DNA of 11,203 bases. Origin: Chloroflexota bacterium. Lineage in GTDB: Bacteria > Chloroflexota > Dehalococcoidia > JABGRK01. The stretch spans positions 1 through 11,203 of the forward strand of contig DAOUZV010000027.1 in the NCBI GenBank assembly GCA_030665485.1, read 5' to 3'. Shown here piece after piece: positions 6,712-11,203 of this stretch. Position 1 is the first letter of the stretch, and each line of letters opens with the position of its first letter. The notes below the pieces were generated by a model that saw only the letters and a list, made by a program, of their open reading frames with translations, did not search any database and was not told the DNA's origin. The position numbers and the translations under genes are program-made.

Positions 6712-7989
6712 TTATTCGGTTTCTTCTGATTGATTGATAACAACCCTAGTTACTTTAACCTCTTTGACACGTTGCCCCACTGTAGATAGTATTTCGATCT
6801 TTATCCCATCCACATCTATGATATCACCAATATTTGGAATCCGCCCCAGCTGACTGAACACGAACCCACCTACGGTGTCAAAATCTTCGCCCTCTATATC
6901 AATTCCAAAAATGTCCTTGAAATCATCTATGCTAACCTTGGCATTCATTATCGCCTCGGTATTGCTGATTCGCTCAACCTTGGGCTCCTCGGCATCGTAC
7001 TCGTCCTCTATCTCACCAACGATCTCCTCGAGCAGATCTTCGATTGTGACAAGACCAGCCGTGCCGCCATACTCATCCACCACAATGGCCATATGCACCT
7101 TGCTCTGCTGAAACTCGTGTAGCAGCTCATCAACCTTCTTCGACTCGGGAACGAAGTGCGGCACACGGGCTATTTCCGTTATCGGTTTAGCACCTTCTCC
7201 TTTCGCCAAGATAGGGAGCAGGTCCTTTGCATAGACAACGCCCACAATGTTGTCTATGGTATCCTCATATATCGGCACACGGGTGTAACCATGTGTAACG
7301 ATTAAATCGATTATCTCGGCGATACTGCTACCCTTATTTGCAGCAACAATATCGATTCGGGGAACCATTATCTCACGGGTCATGGTCTCATCCAGCCCCA
7401 CAACCGCACGGATCATCTCCTTTTCGCCTTCCTCCAAATTAACCTCTTCGTGGTTAACATCAACCAAAAGCCGCATCTCATCCACTTCTTCCTCATCCGT
7501 TTCCTTGTCTACCGTTCTTACCAATCTGGAAATCGCCCCAGCCGTGATTGACACCAAACCGCTCAAGGGAGCAAATGCTGTGCTGGTAAACGATAGAACA
7601 CCGGCCAAGCCAACAATTAGTCTTTCGGGGTTTTTGAGAGCAATCTGCCTTGAGATTCCCCGAAGTAACGCTATGATAAAAAAACCGACTATGGCGGCAA
7701 TTAGTGCGACCACCCAGTTTGAGCCATAAACAGTAACAACAAACACAGAGGCCGATACAATGAATCCAACGAAGACGATGCTTAGAGCAACTATCAGAGT
7801 TGAAAAGAGGCTCGTAGACTCACCGAGTAACTTATCCATGACCTGGGCCTTTTTTTCGCCGTTCTCCGCCTGTCGCTTGATCCTGCCCCTGCTGGCACTG
7901 GCAATGCTTACCTCGGCCATCCAGAACAAAACTAGCAGGGCAAGACAGAGCAGAGAAAGGCCTAGCCCAAGCCAACTTACAGTATCCAA
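6712..7989 (-). CDS. CorC/HlyC-type membrane protein with DUF21 (CNNM), CBS pair and C-terminal CorC domain
   Basis: This 425-residue integral membrane protein of the CNNM/CorC (older name hemolysin C) family has bacterial relatives that act in magnesium or cobalt efflux and resistance. The N-terminal DUF21 region has hydrophobic segments at about 5-28, 60-86, 91-110 and 124-150. A CBS pair follows: the first at about 205-262 (I-M-V-P-R near 207 and Y-T-R-V-P-I near 235), the second at about 272-330 with V-D-E-Y-G-G-T at 304-310 and T-I-E-D-L-L-E-E-I-V-G-E-I at 315-327. The CorC_HlyC domain spans about 338-418 with the D-T-V-G-G-F-V motif at 371-377. The start is TTG at 7989 behind AAGGGAG; no better start is available. 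It is the first gene of the five-gene operon, about 110 nt behind a strong promoter and 47 nt before the aminotransferase. A functional link to serine metabolism is not evident; metal homeostasis for the cell in general is the likelier role. Confidence 0.93.
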   Translation of the reverse strand: MDTVSWLGLGLSLLCLALLVLFWMAEVSIASASRGRIKRQAENGEKKAQVMDKLLGESTSLFSTLIVALSIVFVGFIVSASVFVVTVYGSNWVVALIAAIVGFFIIALLRGISRQIALKNPERLIVGLAGVLSFTSTAFAPLSGLVSITAGAISRLVRTVDKETDEEEVDEMRLLVDVNHEEVNLEEGEKEMIRAVVGLDETMTREIMVPRIDIVAANKGSSIAEIIDLIVTHGYTRVPIYEDTIDNIVGVVYAKDLLPILAKGEGAKPITEIARVPHFVPESKKVDELLHEFQQSKVHMAIVVDEYGGTAGLVTIEDLLEEIVGEIEDEYDAEEPKVERISNTEAIMNAKVSIDDFKDIFGIDIEGEDFDTVGGFVFSQLGRIPNIGDIIDVDGIKIEILSTVGQRVKEVKVTRVVINQSEETE

Positions 7990-8104
7990 ATTTTTAACTC
8001 CCTTGGTGGGTCAAGACCGATCCGGTATTTAATGAACCAGACCTAATAGAATATTGACCGGAAGCCCTAGTTGTTCCACTACTAGCAATCCGATCATCGG
8101 CTCC

Positions 8105-8132
8105 ATTTTAACATCCCTGCAGGCACTGTCAA
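8105..8132 (-). promoter_or_regulatory. Promoter of the corC-aminotransferase-serA-ligase-DUF1015 operon
   Basis: On the minus strand a perfect TTGACA (8132-8127) is followed, after 16 bp, by TAAAAT (8110-8105), with TGT directly in front of the -10 (extended -10). The expected transcription start is near 8098, giving a leader of about 110 nt to the CorC start at 7989. It lies just past the terminator of the upstream operon, which supports the two being separate transcription units. A perfect 11 bp palindrome (CCGATCATCGG, 8090-8100) covers the predicted start point and could be an operator. Confidence 0.75.
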
Positions 8133-8152
8133 GTGGTGCCTTGTACCATCTT

Positions 8153-8202
8153 AAAAGCAAAGCGCCCGGCGCATCACCAAAATTACGCGATCCGCCAGGC
8201 GC
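8153..8202 (-). terminator. Intrinsic terminator of the 2-oxoacid:ferredoxin oxidoreductase operon
   Basis: On the minus strand, 20 nt past the beta-subunit stop codon, GCGCCTGGCG (8202-8193) can pair over 10 bp with CGCCGGGCGC (8171-8162), with one G-U wobble. The loop is about 21 nt, and TTTGCTTTT (8161-8153) follows as a U-rich tract. The loop is longer than average, but the GC-rich stem plus U-tract and its position directly after the operon make termination likely. Confidence 0.7.
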
Positions 8203-8222
8203 CAAACATTATTTATTATGCT

Positions 8223-9533
8223 CTAGTATTCCGCCTTATCCAAAGCAGCCACAATGGCGTAGTTATCGTCCACCCATTTCTGGAAGGTTTCCAGATGCTC
8301 CGCATCCAGATGCTTAAAGCGTCCCTGCATCTTGGTGAAATCGGTTATCGGCCTTACTGCCTTTGGCTTATAGGTGAGCTTGAGCTTGCCTTCCTCGGCC
8401 TCCCACAGTGGGTAGTAATTGGTTTCCACCGCGGCTCTGCCCAGCTGCACAGCCGTATCTGCCCCCGACCTCCATGCAGTAGGACAAGAGGTGAACATAT
8501 GCAAATACACCATGCCGTGCTTGACCGCCTTTTTGGCCTTCTCCACCTTCTTCACGAAATCGTCGAGGTAGGCAATATTGAGCGTTGCCGCATACGGTAT
8601 GCGGTGCATGGCCATAAGCAGCGCCACGTTCTTGGCTGGCGTCGCCTTACCTTTCCCTTGCTTACCTACCTGAGTTGTGGTAGTCCATGCGCCATAGGGT
8701 GTGGTACTGCTCTTCTGAATACCGGTGTTCTCATAACCCTCATTATCGTAACAGGCAAAGATAAACTTCTCGCCTCTTTCTGCAGCAGCCGACAATGCCT
8801 GGAACCCGATATCGGCAGTGGTTCCATCGCCAATGTATCCCACCAGCAGATGATCCATGCCCTTCTTGCGCCAGTACCGGGACATTCCGGTCATCAGCGC
8901 GGGCACGCTTGGCAGCAGACTTGACACGGTAGCCGTCATCATCGACTGTACCGTCAAGTGACAGCAGCCCATACATGTCTGCATCACCATCCTATCGGCA
9001 TTATCTCCCAGCATTCTGGAAAACAACCTGAGGGCTATATCGGCACCACAACCACCACAGAGAGCATTACCACTGGGCACGATATCCTTGCGCCCCTTCA
9101 AAGTGTCATATACCAGACTGCTCTTTTCCAAGGTCAAAATGCCATAAGGGCAAGCTTCTACGCATGATGGTGCGCCACCGCACATATCACACTTGGTGGC
9201 AATCTGTTTGTCATCGTTAAAGAACATCATGCCATAGGGGCATCCATCCACACAGGCCTCACAACCGCTGCACGCTTCAGCATCCACGCGCACCACACCG
9301 TCCTCATCGCTCTTGGTGATGGCATCGCTGGGGCATACGTCCATGCACTGTGGCTCGCCGCACTGGTAGCAGGTTGCAACGCTGTGGTATTCCTTACCCT
9401 CTTCATCGACGATCTTTATCACAGCCCCAAGATTATCGCCACCGTTTCTTGCGGCACAGGCATCAACACATGCCCTGCAATCTTTGGGACAGGCACCTTT
9501 TCTTACAAGTAACGTATCGCAAAATGTAACCAC
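8223..9533 (-). CDS. porB: 2-oxoacid (probably pyruvate):ferredoxin oxidoreductase beta subunit with fused N-terminal four-cluster ferredoxin domain
   Basis: The 436-residue protein combines two modules. Residues 1-135 form a HycB/CooF/DmsB-like ferredoxin with four cysteine quartets: C15-C19-C22-C26, C55-C58-C63-C67, C88-C91-C94-C98 and C115-C118-C124-C128. Residues about 153-436 are the TPP-binding beta subunit of a 2-oxoacid:ferredoxin oxidoreductase. This part has L-C-G-G-C-G at 158-163, G-D-G at 235-237, D-N-E-x-Y-x-N-T-G at 263-271, T-P-Y-G-A near 278-282 and S-C-P-T-A-W near 349-354. Cys159, Cys162, Cys187 and Cys350 match the expected ligands of the cluster next to TPP. Start is GTG with AGGAGGT 6 nt upstream, so the fusion is read as one polypeptide without a frameshift. 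An ordinary PorB is about 290-320 residues and lacks the front module. It lies 38 nt downstream of alpha and is the last gene of the operon. The exact 2-oxoacid is uncertain. Confidence 0.93.
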   Translation of the reverse strand: MVTFCDTLLVRKGACPKDCRACVDACAARNGGDNLGAVIKIVDEEGKEYHSVATCYQCGEPQCMDVCPSDAITKSDEDGVVRVDAEACSGCEACVDGCPYGMMFFNDDKQIATKCDMCGGAPSCVEACPYGILTLEKSSLVYDTLKGRKDIVPSGNALCGGCGADIALRLFSRMLGDNADRMVMQTCMGCCHLTVQSMMTATVSSLLPSVPALMTGMSRYWRKKGMDHLLVGYIGDGTTADIGFQALSAAAERGEKFIFACYDNEGYENTGIQKSSTTPYGAWTTTTQVGKQGKGKATPAKNVALLMAMHRIPYAATLNIAYLDDFVKKVEKAKKAVKHGMVYLHMFTSCPTAWRSGADTAVQLGRAAVETNYYPLWEAEEGKLKLTYKPKAVRPITDFTKMQGRFKHLDAEHLETFQKWVDDNYAIVAALDKAEY

Positions 9534-9539
9534 TTTAGT

Positions 9540-9546
9540 ACCTCCT
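9540..9546 (-). promoter_or_regulatory. Ribosome binding site of the beta-subunit fusion gene
   Basis: AGGAGGT on the minus strand sits 6 nt before the GTG at 9533. This strong site places translation start in front of the ferredoxin module, so the two modules are made as one protein rather than the TPP domain starting internally. Confidence 0.75.
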
Positions 9547-9571
9547 AGTACTATATCAACCCGTTTACCGG

Positions 9572-10858
9572 CTATTTCTTGTCAACTATCATTCGGCTTC
9601 TTTTACTCAGCTCGCTGCCGTCCGATACATAATTATCATTGCATAACCACGGAAGCGCCAGCCAGTAGTAATCTTCAACCATTTTGCCGGCCGCAGCATC
9701 GAGCGTTATGTCAACAGCCTGCTCGATATGGTCAACAGTTATATCTCCACCATTCATACCATCGAAGAAGTTGACCATCGGGATAGTCTCTCCAGCGTTG
9801 TACATAACGGCCTTCAGATCCATTAGGATTTGACCACGGTTCCAGCCATGCGCCACACCCTGCTCCAAAACTCCAATCGCTTTTTTACCCTTTAACGCAG
9901 CAGCCAGCTCTTTTTCGGGACAGGGTCTATACATACGCAGTCTGACCAGCCCAATCTTCTCACCCTCTTCGCGCTTCTTATCGATAACAGCCTTGGCAGT
10001 CATGGCTTCTCCGCCCATAGCAACCAGCACAGCCTCAGCATCTTCCGTCTTGTATTCCTCAATCTTGGTGATAAACTCCCTGCCGAAGGCTTCTTCGAAC
10101 TCAACGGCCACCTTATCGATTACCTCTTTGGCCTTTTCCATGGCCAGTCCGTGCTTTAAGCGAACCTCCATGAAATTCTCCGGCGGTTTGAGTGCCGCAT
10201 GCTCGGGATTGGGAGCCTCACCCGGGTATCCGGGGATAATCCTTAAACGCTCCACACCGGCTACCGGCGACAAGAACTTGTCCACGTCCTCCTGTGATGG
10301 TACCTCCACCCTCTCAAGCAGGAAGGATATATACCAGCCATCGTAGCTAACCATTACCGGAAGTAATACGTCTGGATCCTCAGCCAGCCTGTAAGCAACC
10401 AGAATGGTATCGAATATCTCCTGGCAATTCTGGCACTCCAGCTGTATCCAGCCGGTATCGCGCATCATCAACATATCCTGACGACCGCGAGCCAATCCGC
10501 CCATGATTGGTGGTTCGCGGTTAGCGTTAACCATTACCACCGGGAGCCTGTGCCCCGATGCTCTGGTGAAAACGTCGTACATATAAACCAGACCGAACGA
10601 AGATGTAGCGGTAAAAACACGGGCACCGGCGTTTGATGCACCGATACATACTGCCATCGCCGAGTTTTCGCTCTCAACATCAACGAACTCGGCATCTATT
10701 TCACCCTCGGCCCTGAACCGGTTCAGTTCCTCGACCAGCTGTGTCTGCGGAGTAACCGGATATGCGGCAATTACATCGGGTTTGCATAGTTTCACCGCGT
10801 TTGACGCCGCATGGTTTCCCGTGAGTATCATTATTTTAGAATCAGTTTGTGTTGTCAT
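9572..10858 (-). CDS. porA: 2-oxoacid (probably pyruvate):ferredoxin oxidoreductase alpha subunit
   Basis: The alpha subunit supplies the pyrimidine-binding half of the TPP site and the substrate pocket. From the ATG at 10858 it has 428 residues, slightly longer than the roughly 390-400 usual for PorA. Visible features are A-Y-P-V-T-P-Q-T near 32-39 (the Thr that contacts substrate), V-E-S-E-N-S-A near 61-67 with the Glu for TPP activation, T-S-S-F-G-L at 85-90, N-A-N-R-E-P-P at 111-117 with Arg114, R-D-T-G-W-I-Q-L at 133-140, and a C-terminal domain with L-E-Q-G near 331-334. The ATG is 1 nt after the delta stop codon; AGGAGG lies 13 nt upstream inside the delta gene. A longer frame reaching 10921 would overlap delta and adds no conserved sequence. 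The loop after Arg114 differs from the usual pyruvate enzymes, so another 2-oxoacid is possible. Confidence 0.92.
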   Translation of the reverse strand: MTTQTDSKIMILTGNHAASNAVKLCKPDVIAAYPVTPQTQLVEELNRFRAEGEIDAEFVDVESENSAMAVCIGASNAGARVFTATSSFGLVYMYDVFTRASGHRLPVVMVNANREPPIMGGLARGRQDMLMMRDTGWIQLECQNCQEIFDTILVAYRLAEDPDVLLPVMVSYDGWYISFLLERVEVPSQEDVDKFLSPVAGVERLRIIPGYPGEAPNPEHAALKPPENFMEVRLKHGLAMEKAKEVIDKVAVEFEEAFGREFITKIEEYKTEDAEAVLVAMGGEAMTAKAVIDKKREEGEKIGLVRLRMYRPCPEKELAAALKGKKAIGVLEQGVAHGWNRGQILMDLKAVMYNAGETIPMVNFFDGMNGGDITVDHIEQAVDITLDAAAGKMVEDYYWLALPWLCNDNYVSDGSELSKRSRMIVDKK

Positions 10859-10859
10859 A

Positions 10860-11138
10860 CTACTTCTTCTTCCTCCTCTCAGGAACCATCTGGATAGCAT
10901 CAACAGGGCATTCGGCGGCACATAGACCGCAACCCTTGCAGTAGTCTAAGTTGGGCTCAAAACGGTCGCCCTGCTCCGTTATACAACCCGAGGGGCAGTA
11001 CAGATAGCACCAGCCACAGCGGCAGCACTTCTCGGCATTGACCTCCGGCCTCATCGTTCTCCAACTGCCGGTCTTGTTATCCATCCATTTGGAAGCAGCG
11101 GCTCCCCACAGTCTGTAATATCTCGATTTAAAGTTCAC
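10860..11138 (-). CDS. porD: 2-oxoacid (probably pyruvate):ferredoxin oxidoreductase delta subunit (2[4Fe-4S] ferredoxin)
   Basis: This 92-residue electron-transfer subunit passes electrons from the TPP/proximal cluster to external ferredoxin. It has the PorD signature T-G-S-W-R-T-M-R-P-E at 23-32, then two [4Fe-4S] motifs: C38-x2-C41-x2-C44-x3-C48-P and C67-x2-C70-x2-C73-x3-C77-P (Y-C-K-G-C-G-L-C). Cys39 and Cys52 are additional. The start is GTG at 11138, not the upstream ATG at 11192: GAGGTG lies 5 nt before this GTG and the upstream sequence is occupied by the preceding gene. Its GTG overlaps that gene's stop codon (GTGA, 11138-11135), a sign of translational coupling. The basic C-terminal tail (R-R-K-K-K) is encoded by the purine-rich stretch that also supplies the alpha subunit's ribosome site. 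Confidence 0.92.
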   Translation of the reverse strand: MNFKSRYYRLWGAAASKWMDNKTGSWRTMRPEVNAEKCCRCGWCYLYCPSGCITEQGDRFEPNLDYCKGCGLCAAECPVDAIQMVPERRKKK

Positions 11139-11203
11139 GGCTTCACCTCGAATTTTATGACCTTTGCTTCGTTGTATCCCCTGTCGGCACATTTATAGTT
11201 CTT
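11135..11203 (-). CDS. porG: 2-oxoacid:ferredoxin oxidoreductase gamma subunit, C-terminal end (5' end outside the window)
   Basis: In the minus-strand frame ending at TGA (11137-11135) the last 22 codons are visible, reading roughly N-Y-K-C-A-D-R-G-Y-N-E-A-K and ending F-E-V-K-P. The stop overlaps the delta start as GTGA. The fragment is too short for domain evidence. The assignment rests on its position directly upstream of delta-alpha-beta, matching the common gamma-delta-alpha-beta order, and on the R-G-Y near the end, which is compatible with gamma-subunit C-termini. It is certain to be an open frame into the window edge; its identity is inference. Confidence 0.6.
   Translation of the reverse strand, partial: KNYKCADRGYNEAKVIKFEVKP
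11144..11149 (-). promoter_or_regulatory. Ribosome binding site that sets the delta-subunit start
   Basis: GAGGTG on the minus strand lies 5 nt before the GTG at 11138 and within the last codons of the preceding gene. It supports the 92-residue product over the longer frame starting at 11192. Confidence 0.7.

Noticed and set aside
8029..8210. Extension of the leader micro-ORF upstream to a TTG near 8207, giving about 58 codons
   Set aside because: The longer frame runs through the terminator hairpin and both promoter boxes and matches nothing I recognise, so it is unlikely to be a real gene.
8133..8924. Plus-strand open frame of 263 codons opposite the oxidoreductase beta gene
   Set aside because: It is antisense to a clearly conserved gene, crosses the intergenic terminator, and has a composition typical of a shadow frame with no recognisable motif.
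1..11203. tRNA/rRNA genes, CRISPR arrays, insertion sequences, attachment sites
   Set aside because: I scanned the non-coding gaps on both strands and found no cloverleaf-like segment, spaced direct repeats, transposase or integrase genes, or terminal inverted repeats.

Overview
The window reads as a piece of an anaerobic bacterial chromosome, most likely a Chloroflexota lineage close to Dehalococcoidia. The evidence is a partial first gene of a type I associate with Chloroflexota (P-R-S-T-E-Q-I-x-H-P-x-K-Y motif plus a G-W-G-G-D / W-D-T C-terminal block), an oxygen-sensitive 2-oxoacid:ferredoxin oxidoreductase, and a serA/class V aminotransferase pair. The taxonomic call is inference from protein flavour, not from a marker gene. 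Coding density is high, there are no RNA genes, insertion sequences or CRISPR arrays that I can see, and seven of the nine assignable starts are GTG or TTG.

Layout, left to right: (1) 1-566, plus strand: C-terminal part of an uncharacterised protein that enters from the left edge. (2) 580-1378, plus strand: a good extended -10 promoter, then rph (RNase PH). (3) 1375-7989, minus strand: a five-gene operon in transcription order CorC/HlyC-type CBS membrane protein, class V aminotransferase, serA, acyl-CoA ligase (AMP-forming), DUF1015 protein, with gaps of only 13 to 47 nt. Its last gene converges on rph, and the two stop codons share one palindromic CTAG. (4) 7990-8222: an intergenic boundary holding a strong minus-strand promoter (TTGACA-16-TAAAAT with an extended -10), a leader of about 110 nt with small inverted repeats and a possible micro-ORF, and the intrinsic terminator of the upstream operon. 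(5) 8223-11203, minus strand: a 2-oxoacid:ferredoxin oxidoreductase operon in the order gamma (only its C-terminal end is visible) - delta - alpha - beta. The gamma stop and delta start overlap as GTGA, and alpha follows delta by 1 nt.

How the genes work together: the oxidoreductase operon encodes a four-subunit enzyme that interconverts a 2-oxoacid (probably pyruvate) plus CoA with an acyl-CoA, CO2 and reduced ferredoxin. Its beta subunit is unusual because a four-cluster HycB/CooF-like ferredoxin domain is fused in front of the normal TPP-binding domain. The second operon centres on serine biosynthesis: SerA makes 3-phosphohydroxypyruvate and the class V aminotransferase is a plausible provider of the transamination. 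No SerB-type phosphatase is present in the window. The DUF1015 protein, which carries a D-G-H-H-R motif and tends to sit next to serA in other anaerobes, is the most interesting candidate for a serine or phosphoserine related role. The acyl-CoA ligase and CorC protein are cotranscribed, but their link to serine is unclear.
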